Shown piece by piece: positions 45,588 to 54,510 of a stretch of DNA of 64,000 nt (its first letter is position 1; each line of letters begins with the position of its first letter). Below the pieces are notes generated by a model that was given only the letters and a program-made list of their open reading frames with translations, had not been told where the DNA came from and did no database searches. The stretch is from an uncultured Acidobacteriota bacterium. Lineage in GTDB: Bacteria > Acidobacteriota > Blastocatellia > Pyrinomonadales > Pyrinomonadaceae. The DNA is taken from assembly GCA_902826795.1 (NCBI GenBank), contig CADEGD010000022.1, forward strand, positions 1-64,000, in the 5' to 3' direction. The position numbers were made by a program, and so were the translations under genes.

Positions 45588-46940
45588 TCACTTCCGGTCT
45601 TTGAAACTATCGAAAAGTTCCGTATGACGGCTAGTCAGCGGGATGAGTCGCCCATTAATGAAAACGTGCTTAATGTTTGTTCGCGGGTCGAGAATATCGC
45701 CATCCGAAACAACAACATTCGCCATCTTACCGACTTCTATAGAACCGAGGCGATCCGAGACGCCCAATATCTGAGCGGGATAAAGCGTCACCGACTTGAG
45801 CGCCTCTTCAGGCGAAAGGCCGTGAGAACCGGCCAGACCGGCGTGATACGGCAGGTCGCGAGCCTCGGCTCCAACATCTCCGGTCGAGATCGCAAACTTG
45901 ACGCCCGCGGCTTGCAGTTTAGACGGAACATCGAATAGAGAATCGTAAGGATCGTCATCGCGAACCGGCAGACTGTAGATATTGGTGAAGATCACCGGAA
46001 TGTTGTTCCGTTTTAATTCATCGGTCGCCTTCCACGCTTCCTGGCCGCCCACGACGATGCCTTTGATCTTCATATCGGCAACGAACTTCGCCACCGCCTT
46101 GATGTCCCGCTCGCGCTCGGCGGTGAAGACGATCGGTTTTTCGCCGCGTACGTAAGGGATCATCGCCTCATAAGCTAGATTGGTCGGAACCATCGGCAAC
46201 GACTTATCTTTCGCGTATGCCTCAACGGCCTTTGCATGGTTCAACGCCGCCGCAAAGGTCTTTTTGAGTTCTTCGACAGCGGTATCCCGACGGCGAACAA
46301 GCTCGTTAAAATCAACTTGCGGTCCGCCTCCAAATCCGCCGAAGCCACCACCGAATCCGCCTCCTCCAGCAACTCGCGGGAAATTGATAACTAGGGCCAC
46401 AGTTGACTCAACCGCCATGTCTGCCTGAGTCGACCCGTTAAGGTTGATAACGGTTCCCTGGCCAGTGATCAATCCGCCTATCGGTGCCGACATAACCGTC
46501 GTAATGCCGTTCACACGAGTCACGTTGATATGAGACGAATGCGGATTGACCGCCGTTATTGCTTTCGCATTGGAATTGTTCCCTGCGATCTCGGCAATGT
46601 CGACGGTCGCATTCGCACCCTGACCGATCTCCGACAGACCCATTGAGGTAGATGAATCGATCATGCCGGGATAAACCGAAAGGCCTTTTCCATCAATACG
46701 CTCGGCTCCTGACGGAACTGAAGCACCGGCTCCTACTGCGGTGATCTTGCCGTTTTGAATAACGACCGTTCCGTTCTCGATGACTGCTCCGGAAACGGTC
46801 ACAACCCTGGCCCCGACGATCGCGAACGTGCCGGCTCGGCCCGTCTTGTTCTGTTGGGAGCCATCGCTCTGAGCGAATACGGCAAGTGACAGCAGAGAGG
46901 TGAGCGAAAATGAAATAAGAATTCGTCTCATCGTTTTCAT
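45588..46940 (-). CDS. Secreted amidohydrolase-like protein lacking the HxH metal site (third gene)
   Basis: 450 aa. The signal peptide is ILISFSLTSLLSLAVFAQS. The imidazolonepropionase-like composite domain (AIVGARVVTVSGAVIENGTVVIQNGKITAVGAG) precedes the barrel. The strand-1 motif, normally GxIDxHxH, reads GMIDSSTSMGL, so both metal-binding His are missing. The C-terminal part retains GLSPEEALKSVTLYPAQILGVSDRLGSIEVGKMANVVV. The start codon overlaps the stop of the gene upstream (TAATG). It is either catalytically changed or a non-enzymatic paralogue. Confidence 0.85.
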   Translation of the reverse strand: MKTMRRILISFSLTSLLSLAVFAQSDGSQQNKTGRAGTFAIVGARVVTVSGAVIENGTVVIQNGKITAVGAGASVPSGAERIDGKGLSVYPGMIDSSTSMGLSEIGQGANATVDIAEIAGNNSNAKAITAVNPHSSHINVTRVNGITTVMSAPIGGLITGQGTVINLNGSTQADMAVESTVALVINFPRVAGGGGFGGGFGGFGGGPQVDFNELVRRRDTAVEELKKTFAAALNHAKAVEAYAKDKSLPMVPTNLAYEAMIPYVRGEKPIVFTAERERDIKAVAKFVADMKIKGIVVGGQEAWKATDELKRNNIPVIFTNIYSLPVRDDDPYDSLFDVPSKLQAAGVKFAISTGDVGAEARDLPYHAGLAGSHGLSPEEALKSVTLYPAQILGVSDRLGSIEVGKMANVVVSDGDILDPRTNIKHVFINGRLIPLTSRHTELFDSFKDRK

Positions 46941-48346
46941 TAGTTGTCACCTCCGATCTCTCCACGGTCTGCTTCGTCACGTTCCTTTATCCGACGTTCC
47001 GCCGGACGGGCCGGAGGTGTTCCGCCCGAGCCCGGAGCCTTGTTGACGTCTAGTTTCTCCAGCTCTTCTCGCTCTTTTGCGAGAACAGCCCTATTCAATT
47101 TGTCACGGCTTCGGTCGAAGAAGACCTCCCCTTCGATCATCGTTATCTCCGGGTGAGAATAGGGACTGAAAGGATGCATGTTCCAGATAACAATGTCGCC
47201 ATCCTTACCCTGTTCGATCGACCCGGTCCGTTTGTCGATGCCCAGTTGCTTCGCGGGATTGAGCGTGATCATCTTTAAAGCGTCTTCTTCAGGAACGCCG
47301 CCAAATTTCATGGTTTTCGCCGCGTCAAGGTTCAGACGACGCATACGTTCGTCCGAATCGGAGTTGATCGACACGGTGACGCCATTTTTCCAAAGAATGT
47401 ACGCGTTATAGGGCGTGTTGTCGTAAGCCTCAAGCTTGTAGCTCCAGCTGTCGGTAAAGATCGAAACGCCGGCTCCGTGCTTCGCAATTTCAGGAGCGAT
47501 CTTGTATGCCTCTAACCCGTGTTGAAGCGTGCCGACTCGGAAGCCGAACTCTTCCGCCATGCGGAGAATATTTAGGTGCTCGTCTGAGCGGTAACCGTGG
47601 CAATGGACGATCCGTTTACCTTCGAGGATCTCAACCAGCGGCTGCAGTTCCTCGTCTACTCGCGGGGGAACCTTGGTCTTCTTCGCACGGAAATCATCCC
47701 ATTCCTGCTTGTAGTCGCGAGCGCGACGAAAGGCGTCGCGGATAACCTCCATCGTTCCCATTCGCGTGCGCGGATAACGGAATGTTTGGCCGGGCTGGGT
47801 CTGCGTCTGACTAGAACGCTTTACGTTCTCACCCAGAGCAAACTTGATCCCGAGCGGTGCGTCAGGAATCAGGTAATCTGCGGCAGGACGTCCCCATTTG
47901 AACTTCACGGTCGCAGATTGTCCGCCGATCGGGTTAGCCGATCCGTGCAGCAGCAGAGCGCTTGTAACGCCACCGGCAAGGGCTCGGTAGATGGTAATGT
48001 CGGTCGGATCGAGCATCTCTTTGACGTCGGTCATCGACGTGACGGCGAGCGAGCCTTCGTTGATCGCGCTAAGCATCGTATGCGAGTGAGCGTCGATGAT
48101 ACCTGGAGTTACGAATTTGCCGGTCGCGTCGAACGTTACCGCGCCGGAACCCGCGGTCAGGCCCTTACCGATCCGAACGATCTTGCCGCCGCGAATCAGT
48201 ATGTCGGTCCCCTCGAGCGTGCCGCGAGCAGCCGTCAGAACGGTCGCGTTCTTGATCAAGACCTCGCCGCGAGCTTGCGCCGAAACCGGCACAAAAGCCG
48301 CTACCGTCAAAAGTAGGAATGTGAACAGAGTGAGTACTCGTCTCAT
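46940..48346 (-). CDS. Secreted metal-dependent amidohydrolase (second gene)
   Basis: 468 aa from the ATG at 48346 (signal peptide RRVLTLFTFLLLTVAAFVPVSAQA); the frame stays open further upstream. The metal-binding motif GIIDAHSHTML is intact. Further ligands appear in IVHCHGYRSDEH and the NSDSDERMRRL strand. The C-terminal DALKMITLNPAKQLGIDKRTGSIEQGKDGDIVIWN is the family hallmark. Hydrolysis of a cyclic amide or peptide-like substrate in the periplasm is likely. It is the only one of three tandem paralogues with a complete site. Confidence 0.9.
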   Translation of the reverse strand: MRRVLTLFTFLLLTVAAFVPVSAQARGEVLIKNATVLTAARGTLEGTDILIRGGKIVRIGKGLTAGSGAVTFDATGKFVTPGIIDAHSHTMLSAINEGSLAVTSMTDVKEMLDPTDITIYRALAGGVTSALLLHGSANPIGGQSATVKFKWGRPAADYLIPDAPLGIKFALGENVKRSSQTQTQPGQTFRYPRTRMGTMEVIRDAFRRARDYKQEWDDFRAKKTKVPPRVDEELQPLVEILEGKRIVHCHGYRSDEHLNILRMAEEFGFRVGTLQHGLEAYKIAPEIAKHGAGVSIFTDSWSYKLEAYDNTPYNAYILWKNGVTVSINSDSDERMRRLNLDAAKTMKFGGVPEEDALKMITLNPAKQLGIDKRTGSIEQGKDGDIVIWNMHPFSPYSHPEITMIEGEVFFDRSRDKLNRAVLAKEREELEKLDVNKAPGSGGTPPARPAERRIKERDEADRGEIGGDN

Positions 48347-48368
48347 AGTATTTTTGATCTCAATTGTT

Positions 48369-50054
48369 TTACGGATTCTTCGTTCCGGTAATCGGGATAG
48401 CTCCTTGCGGCGAATCGACAGTTCCGGAGAAAGTGTTGCCCGTGACAGTCGCTTGAACCGTAAAATCGATCGATTGTCCGCCAAACATAACAGTTCCGGC
48501 AAAACTGAAACCATTCTGAGTAACGCGGCCATCGCGGATAGGGCCCGAACCAAGCTCGGTCGTCATCGTGCCGGTCAGTTGGCCGCCCTGTTGTGTCAAC
48601 GAGAGTGTGCCGGCAAGAGCCTGTCCCGGTGCGGCAATATTGATCGAATAAGTTCCGCCAACATTCGGTAAGGCCGCCGGATTCGCTCCTGCGGCGGGTC
48701 CACCGGGACCGCGTCCTCCCGGACCTCGTCCCGCCGGAACCTCCGGAGGCTTGGGCTCGAAAAGTTTGCCGTCTACAAAAACGTGAGTAACTGTCTTTTG
48801 CGTTCCAAACAGATCGCCTTTAATAACGGTAAGATTCGCGATCTTCCCGGTCTCGATCGAGCCCATCCGGTCGCTGATACCGAAGATCTCGGCCGGCGAA
48901 AGCGTCATCGCTCTAACTGCTGCGTCCTTAGATAAGCCATTCTCGGTAGACTTGACGGCTGCGGCAACGAAATCGTTTACGTTTGTTGCACCGCCATTTT
49001 GAAAGGCGAACTTGATCCCGGCAGCTGCCAATTTACTCGCGACTTTAGGAACTTCGGCCCTGAAACGAAGCGTATCAAGCGTTTCCGGATCTGCATCGGG
49101 CGCCGCCGCAGCCGTACGTTTCGGGAAGTTCATCGAAAGCAGTACCGGCACGTTTTGAGTCTTTAGGCGATCAACGAATTTGCCCGATTCCTGTCCGCCC
49201 GCGATGATCGCCTTCAGGTTGTATTCCTTCGCCAGATTCAGCGCACGTTCGATCTCGTTTTCGCGATTCGCGACCAAGATCACCGGCATCTGCCCGTTAA
49301 CTACAGGCACGAGAGCCTCGAGCGACTTGTCGTCCGCCGGACGCCGCATACCTTTCGGATCCTGTGCATACATCTTGAGCAGTTCACCGTGACGCTTTGC
49401 ATCGTTGAACATCTGCCGAAGAGCAGAGAACGTTCCAAGCAATGAACCCGGATATTGCCCCGGTATTGTCACGAACGCAACGTGCATCGCGACCGGCGAT
49501 TTGATCGTCATCACCGAAACGTTGTCGCCTGCGAGATTGATCAAGGCGGATTGGCCGGTGAATATTCCGGTTCGGCCAGTCGAAAGCGCCGTTGTAAATC
49601 CCGCATTCCGCGTAGCCTCGAATTGAGCCTCGCCGGCTCGAATGTCTTCAAGGGTCGCGTATTCGGGACGCAATCCTGAGGGATAATTCGAGTTTGATGG
49701 CTGTCCCGCCGCTGCTGCAGCTGCAGCAGCTGCAGCTTGGCCTCCGCCCGGACCGCCTTGTCCAGGGGCCGGTGTTGGTCGTGCGGCTAAGCCAAGATTC
49801 GAAAGCGAATCGATGAACCCCGGATAGACAGTCGCACCGCCTACGTCAAACACCTGCACATCAGCAGGAACGGCGGTATTCGCGCCGACGGCGTATATCA
49901 GTCCATCGCGAATGACAATCGTTCCGCGTTCGATGGTCGCACCCGAAACCGTAACGATCCGCGCATTCGTCACTGCATAGGACTGCGCAAACGCACTTCC
50001 TCCAAACAGAATGCCGATCGCCGCAAAAGCGTACAAAACGAGCTTCGATTTCAT
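48369..50054 (-). CDS. Secreted amidohydrolase-like protein without HxH, with C-terminal beta domain (first gene)
   Basis: 561 aa. The signal peptide is LVLYAFAAIGILFGGSAFAQ. The strand-1 motif reads GFIDSLSNLGL, so the HxH is absent. A poly-Ala/Gly/Pro-rich insert follows (ten Ala in a row, near residues 108-117, encoded by a GCTGCA-type tract at about 49710-49740). The barrel resembles the third gene. After a second Gly/Pro-rich linker (~residue 435) there is a ~110-residue beta-rich domain (GGTYSINIAAPGQALAGTLSLTQQGGQLTG). It heads the operon; 22 bp separate it from the next gene. Confidence 0.85.
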   Translation of the reverse strand: MKSKLVLYAFAAIGILFGGSAFAQSYAVTNARIVTVSGATIERGTIVIRDGLIYAVGANTAVPADVQVFDVGGATVYPGFIDSLSNLGLAARPTPAPGQGGPGGGQAAAAAAAAAAGQPSNSNYPSGLRPEYATLEDIRAGEAQFEATRNAGFTTALSTGRTGIFTGQSALINLAGDNVSVMTIKSPVAMHVAFVTIPGQYPGSLLGTFSALRQMFNDAKRHGELLKMYAQDPKGMRRPADDKSLEALVPVVNGQMPVILVANRENEIERALNLAKEYNLKAIIAGGQESGKFVDRLKTQNVPVLLSMNFPKRTAAAAPDADPETLDTLRFRAEVPKVASKLAAAGIKFAFQNGGATNVNDFVAAAVKSTENGLSKDAAVRAMTLSPAEIFGISDRMGSIETGKIANLTVIKGDLFGTQKTVTHVFVDGKLFEPKPPEVPAGRGPGGRGPGGPAAGANPAALPNVGGTYSINIAAPGQALAGTLSLTQQGGQLTGTMTTELGSGPIRDGRVTQNGFSFAGTVMFGGQSIDFTVQATVTGNTFSGTVDSPQGAIPITGTKNP

Positions 50055-50132
50055 AGAAATGAATTTAAGTAGAAAATTTGGAACTTCTTGATTCTGTGTT
50101 ACGGAGAGAATAATGGAAAAGTTTCAGAACGC

Positions 50133-50163
50133 AAAACGTCCGGCACTTTGACCGGACGCTTTT
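50133..50163 (-). terminator. Rho-independent terminator after ada
   Basis: On the minus strand GCGTCCGG-tcaaagtg-CCGGACGT is followed by TTT. The flanking As on the other side would also allow use by plus-strand transcripts. Confidence 0.8.
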
Positions 50164-50187
50164 ACAAAAACTTACGAAATTTAGTCG

Positions 50188-51252
50188 CTATTCATCGCAG
50201 GATTCAGCTTCAAGAAGTTTCGATTTTCGCTCGACGCCCCATCGATATCCGCTTAGCTTCCCGTCTTTGCCAACGACTCGATGACAGGGGATCACGACCG
50301 CGACACGGTTACTGGCGCACGCCTGCGCGACGGCCCTGACCTTTTTCTTGTCGCCTAGCTGTTCCGCGATCTGCGTGTAGGTAACGGTTTCGCCGTACGG
50401 GATCTTGCGGAGTAATTCCCATACCCGCATCTGGAACGCGGTCGCCTGAATATCAAGAGGCAGGTCGAGCCGTTTCTTCTTGCCCGCGAGATGAATAAGG
50501 ATCTCGTCAACGAAGCCTTTCAAGACAGCGGCATCTTTGGTGACTTCAGCATTCGGATACTCCTTTTTTAGACTCGCTTCAAGCGTCGAATCGTCATCCG
50601 CAAACGCCACGTTACATAGACCCTTAATTGTCCTCGCGACCAAGATCCGGCCGAGCTCGCAGTCGGTGATCGTGTAATTTATCTCCACTCCCTGGCCGCC
50701 TTTCTTGTACTTGGTCGGCGTCATACCCAGGTTCTCGGACGCCTTTTCATACAACCGGCTGCTCGAGCCGAATCCGACATCGTACATCGCCGTCGTCACA
50801 TCACTTCCGGACCGCAATTCATTTTTGAACTTTTCCATCCTCTTTGCCTCCGCGTATTTTTTCGGCGATACGCCGATGATCTCTTTGAAACTTCGCTGCA
50901 AATGCGACGGGCTCAATCCAACCTCGTCCGCGAGCATATCCAGCGAGAAAAGGTCGTCTGATTCAAGCATTTCACAGACCTTTAAGATGGCCGTTATCTG
51001 TGAATCTCGGCCCCTGATCTCTTTCGGTTTGCATCGCAGACACGCCCGCAGGCCAAATTGCTCAGCGAGTTGAATAGTCGGGAAGAAAGCTACATTCTCC
51101 CGCTTCGGCGTACGCGCCCGGCAAGACGGACGGCAGTAGATCCCCGTAGTTTTCACGCCGAGATAAAACGCTCCGTCGAACCTCGCATCGTTAGTTTTCA
51201 CCGCATTCCAAAACACTTCCGTTTCCATGTCTTTAAGACTACGCTCAGGCAT
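50188..51252 (-). CDS. ada: Ada: O6-methylguanine-DNA methyltransferase and transcriptional activator
   Basis: 354 aa (an ATG at 51228 is an alternative start). The N-terminal zinc domain has Cys40, Cys44, Cys71 and Cys74 (TTGIYCRPSC...CLRCKP), where one Cys accepts methyl groups from phosphotriesters. An AraC-type HTH follows (~88-180: MLADEVGLSPSHLQRSFKEIIGVSPKKY). The C-terminal methyltransferase has PCHRVVGKDGKLSGYRWG with Cys323 as the acceptor. All three parts of the adaptive response protein are intact. It repairs alkylated DNA and induces its own gene. Confidence 0.95.
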   Translation of the reverse strand: MPERSLKDMETEVFWNAVKTNDARFDGAFYLGVKTTGIYCRPSCRARTPKRENVAFFPTIQLAEQFGLRACLRCKPKEIRGRDSQITAILKVCEMLESDDLFSLDMLADEVGLSPSHLQRSFKEIIGVSPKKYAEAKRMEKFKNELRSGSDVTTAMYDVGFGSSSRLYEKASENLGMTPTKYKKGGQGVEINYTITDCELGRILVARTIKGLCNVAFADDDSTLEASLKKEYPNAEVTKDAAVLKGFVDEILIHLAGKKKRLDLPLDIQATAFQMRVWELLRKIPYGETVTYTQIAEQLGDKKKVRAVAQACASNRVAVVIPCHRVVGKDGKLSGYRWGVERKSKLLEAESCDE

Positions 51253-51290
51253 AAATGAATTCTATCCGTTTTTTGCGGTAGAATTTTTAT

Positions 51291-51683
51291 ATGGGAGCGA
51301 TCGTGCTTTTCGACGGCATATGTAATTTTTGCAACGCTTCGGTAAATTTCGTGATCGAGCATGACAAGGCAGGGTATTTCAAGTTCACCCCTCTCCAGTC
51401 GGAGATTGGTGAGCAACTTATCGCAAAGCACGGCATCATTACTGCGGATACTGATTCCGTGATAGTCGTCGAGAACGATCGGGCTTACACGCATTCCTCG
51501 GCGGCGTTGCGAATCGCTAGACGATTGGACGGCTTGTGGTCTAGGGCATATGCGTTCATCGTCCTTCCGAAACCGATCCGTGATTTGGCCTACAAGCTAT
51601 TTGCAAAGAATCGGTATCGATTGTTTGGCAGGCAAGACGCATGCATGATGCCGACGCCCGAAGTCAGAGCGAGATTTTTATGA
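51291..51683 (+). CDS. DCC-family thiol-disulfide oxidoreductase (DUF393)
   Basis: 130 aa. It starts VLFDGICNFCNASVNFVIEHD, with the DGxCxxC signature (Cys11, Cys14) that gives the family its name. FTPLQSEIG and the C-terminal RDLAYKLFAKNRYRLFG are also typical. It is a thioredoxin-like redox protein of unknown substrate. It is divergent from ada (38-bp gap). Confidence 0.9.
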   Translation: MGAIVLFDGICNFCNASVNFVIEHDKAGYFKFTPLQSEIGEQLIAKHGIITADTDSVIVVENDRAYTHSSAALRIARRLDGLWSRAYAFIVLPKPIRDLAYKLFAKNRYRLFGRQDACMMPTPEVRARFL

Positions 51684-51783
51684 CTGGCGTCGTTCGATGT
51701 CCTACGTATTTCCGTATGGTGAGAGGGTTCGTGCTCTGCACTTAGGCAAGCAGGATACTTGCAGCTCCAGTCGAGGAAAATTT

Positions 51784-52065
51784 ATGAAAGCAACTTGGAA
51801 CAACACGGTCATCGCCGAGAGCGATGAAACGATCGAGGTCGAAGGCAATCAATACTTCCCGGCCGATTCGATCAACAAGGAATTTTTTAAGCCCAGCGGC
51901 ACTCATACTGTATGCGGCTGGAAGGGCACGGCGAGCTATTATGACGTCGTGGTGGATGATAAGACTAACGCCGACGCAGCTTGGTTTTACCCCGAAACCA
52001 AACCGGACGCCAAGAACATAGAAGGTTATGTCGCGTTCTGGAAAGGCGTGCAAGTTATTGAATAG
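51784..52065 (+). CDS. DUF427 family protein
   Basis: 93 aa from the ATG at 51784, preceded by GAGGA. It contains NTVIAESDETIEVEGNQYFP, THTVCGWKGTASYYDVVVDD and AAWFYPETKPDAKNIEGYVAFW, the conserved core of DUF427, a small beta-rich domain. Its role is unknown. mutS2 starts directly after its stop codon. Confidence 0.9.
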   Translation: MKATWNNTVIAESDETIEVEGNQYFPADSINKEFFKPSGTHTVCGWKGTASYYDVVVDDKTNADAAWFYPETKPDAKNIEGYVAFWKGVQVIE

Positions 52066-54510
52066 ATGGCGTTTTCGCTTGAAACACTTGAATACTCTCA
52101 GCTTCTCGAGCTTGTAAGCCGAAATGCACAGACGCCGATAGGCGTCGAGCGATTTGCCGACTTGCGCCCGTTCACTAGTAGGCCGGAGCTTGATCGCGCG
52201 TTGGCGGCATTGTCTGAAACGATCCTACTCAACGAAGAGAAACAGGTCTCGTGGTCTTTCAGCGGACTCGAAGACCCTTCAGACGCTGTCGCGATACTGA
52301 AAATTAAAAACGCCACGCTCGAACCGACTCGGCTGCTCGAAGTAACGCGGGTCTGCAATCAGGCGATCTTTGCCCGGTCGCTTGTACATCCCGAAAAGGA
52401 GTTTGTTCCGGTCGTTTGGTCGATCGTTGAGGTGATTCCGCCTCAATTGCTGACCACACTCGAATGCGTCAACAAGAAACTTCTGCCGAGCGGCGAGATC
52501 GACGATTCCGCGTCGCCGGAACTTGCGAACATCCGTCGCGAGATAGCGTCACAGCGAGTACGCCTTACGAAATCGCTCGAATCCGTAATGCGAAACGCCG
52601 GTGACGCGATCCAAGATCAGATCGTCACACAGCGAAACGACCGCTTCGTAATTCCCGTCAAGGCCGACTTCCGCGGAAAGGTTGGAGGCGTGGCACACGG
52701 ATTTTCTTCCAGCGGAGCTACGGTCTTCGTCGAACCGCTTGATGCGATCGAAGCGAACAACGAACTTCAGAACCTGAAAGGCAAGGAAGAACGCGAGGTC
52801 GCCCGCATCTTGTTCGAGCTAACCGAATCGCTCCGCGAACAACTCCCCGCGATCGAAGCCGCCGTCGATGCCGTCGCTGAACTCGATTTCATCAAAACGA
52901 AGGTCGAATTCGCTCGGAAGTTCAACGCAATCGTTCCGGTTATCTCCGAAGCTGGAACGCTCGAATTTGTCGAGGCCAGACATCCGTTATTGCAAGAGAA
53001 TCTGGAAAATCTTACAGCTAAGAGCTTACAGCTTGCGGCTCTAAATAAACCTGATGCTAGCAAGATCGTTCCGTCGAGTTTCACCCTAACCAGCGACAAG
53101 CCGGTAATGATCATCTCAGGCGCGAACGCCGGCGGTAAGACAGTCATACTCAAGACCGCAGGATTGCTCAGCCTGATGGCTATCTCGGGATTGCCTGTTC
53201 CGGCGACGGAAGCCCGAATTCCCTTTTATCGATCGATACTAGCCGACATCGGTGACCATCAATCAATTTCGGCTAATCTTTCGACTTTCAGTTCGCACAT
53301 GTCGAACATCGCCGGAATGATGCTTGATTGCGTATCGCCATCGCTCGTGTTGCTAGATGAAGCCGGCACTGGAACCGACCCCGAGGAAGGTTCGGCACTC
53401 GGCGTTGCTATTGTCGATCATTTCCGACGGGCTTGCGGTTCACAGGTCATCGCTTCGACACACTATCGCGGACTGAAGATTTACGCCGCGAACGATCCGG
53501 GCGTGGTGAACGCGTCCGTCGAGTTTGATGAGAAAACGCTGCAGCCGACATATAAACTGCTACTCGGGTTGGCCGGTGCATCATCGGGCATCCAGATCGC
53601 CAGCCGCTTTGGCATCAAGCCGGAGGTGATCGATCACGCTCGCGAGAATCTCGATACCTCGGCTCAGGAAGCCGAGGCTTACCTTCGAAAACTCTCGACC
53701 GAAACGAAGCAGGCCGAAGACCTGCGAGAAGCCCTTGAAGAAGAACGCGAGGCGGTTGCGATGAAATACGCCGGACTCGAGGTCGAGGCTGTAAAGAAAG
53801 AGAAGTCTCGCCAGAAGGAGTTCGAAAAAACACTAGCCGAGACCGTCGAGTCGTTCGACCGCCAATCGAAAGCGTTTCTCGATTCGATCGAAGACAAGGC
53901 GCTCAAGAACAAGCTGGATAAAGAACGCTCCGTCCGCAAGGCCGAGTTGAACCGCAGTGTTCTATCCAAAGTCCAAAGTCCAAGATCAAAGGTCGGCACT
54001 ACACAGGCGGAAACACAACCGGTAGGGAGTGTGCCCCTCAGCCCAGAATCGATCTCGGTAGGATCAAGTGTGATTACTACCTTCGGCAACATAGGTACTA
54101 TTGAAAAAATGGACAAAGAAACCGCCGAGGTACTCGTCGGCGGAATGCGGCTACGGCAAAAGCTTTCAGATCTGCAGGCCATTGCATCACAGGCGGAAAC
54201 ACGACCGGTAGGGAGTGTGCCAGGTGCCAAACGCACAATCTCAAAACCAATCGATTCCCCCGACGTCCCAACAGAACTCAACCTTATCGGCAAGACCACC
54301 GCCGAGGCCGACTACGAACTCGACCGCTTCATCGACGAGGCCTACATGGCGTCGCTCCCCCGCGTCCGAATCATCCACGGCTTCGGAACCGGCGCCCTAA
54401 AAAACTTCGTCCACCATTTCCTAAAGAACCACGACCTTGTCGAACGCTTCGCCTTCGCCTCATCCGACCAAGGCGGCAATGGCGCTACAATTGCAGAATT
54501 GAAGACTTAA
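52066..54510 (+). CDS. mutS2: MutS2 endonuclease/ribosome-rescue ATPase
   Basis: 814 aa. The core region is followed by the ABC-type ATPase: Walker A SGANAGGKTVILKT, signature region STFSSHMSNI, Walker B LVLLDEAGTGTDPEEGS and STHYRGLK. A coiled coil follows (residues ~540-640), then a variable linker and a C-terminal Smr domain (ELNLIGKTTAEADYELDRFI...VRIIHGFGTGALK). The linker carries two 34-bp repeats and heptamer repeats in frame. Known MutS2 proteins suppress recombination and, in Bacillus, split collided ribosomes. The stop overlaps the next start (TAATG). Confidence 0.96.
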   Translation: MAFSLETLEYSQLLELVSRNAQTPIGVERFADLRPFTSRPELDRALAALSETILLNEEKQVSWSFSGLEDPSDAVAILKIKNATLEPTRLLEVTRVCNQAIFARSLVHPEKEFVPVVWSIVEVIPPQLLTTLECVNKKLLPSGEIDDSASPELANIRREIASQRVRLTKSLESVMRNAGDAIQDQIVTQRNDRFVIPVKADFRGKVGGVAHGFSSSGATVFVEPLDAIEANNELQNLKGKEEREVARILFELTESLREQLPAIEAAVDAVAELDFIKTKVEFARKFNAIVPVISEAGTLEFVEARHPLLQENLENLTAKSLQLAALNKPDASKIVPSSFTLTSDKPVMIISGANAGGKTVILKTAGLLSLMAISGLPVPATEARIPFYRSILADIGDHQSISANLSTFSSHMSNIAGMMLDCVSPSLVLLDEAGTGTDPEEGSALGVAIVDHFRRACGSQVIASTHYRGLKIYAANDPGVVNASVEFDEKTLQPTYKLLLGLAGASSGIQIASRFGIKPEVIDHARENLDTSAQEAEAYLRKLSTETKQAEDLREALEEEREAVAMKYAGLEVEAVKKEKSRQKEFEKTLAETVESFDRQSKAFLDSIEDKALKNKLDKERSVRKAELNRSVLSKVQSPRSKVGTTQAETQPVGSVPLSPESISVGSSVITTFGNIGTIEKMDKETAEVLVGGMRLRQKLSDLQAIASQAETRPVGSVPGAKRTISKPIDSPDVPTELNLIGKTTAEADYELDRFIDEAYMASLPRVRIIHGFGTGALKNFVHHFLKNHDLVERFAFASSDQGGNGATIAELKT
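53011..53038. repeat. 14-bp-spaced repeat of CTTACAGCT in mutS2
   Basis: CTTACAGCT occurs at 53011-53019 and 53025-53033, exactly 14 bp (two heptamers) apart, in the stretch encoding ENLTAKSLQLAALNKPD ahead of the ATPase domain. Confidence 0.6.
53965..53992. repeat. Four tandem heptamers TCCAAAG/TCCAAAG/TCCAAGA/TCAAAGG in mutS2
   Basis: Four consecutive 7-bp units lie in frame within the linker between the coiled coil and the Smr domain, just before the first 34-bp repeat. Confidence 0.75.
54002..54035. repeat. 34-bp repeat in mutS2, copy 1
   Basis: It begins CACAGGCGGAAACACAACCG and ends GTAGGGAGTGTGCC. It matches 54188-54221 except for one base and is in the same frame, encoding QAETQPVGSVP. 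Confidence 0.9.
54188..54221. repeat. 34-bp repeat in mutS2, copy 2
   Basis: It differs from copy 1 only by G for A in the CACGACCG part and encodes QAETRPVGSVP. The copies are 186 bp apart, a multiple of three. Confidence 0.9.

Noticed and set aside
54002-54221. The 34-bp mutS2 repeats as ends of an insertion sequence
   Set aside because: They are direct rather than inverted, with no transposase between them, and the reading frame continues through both.
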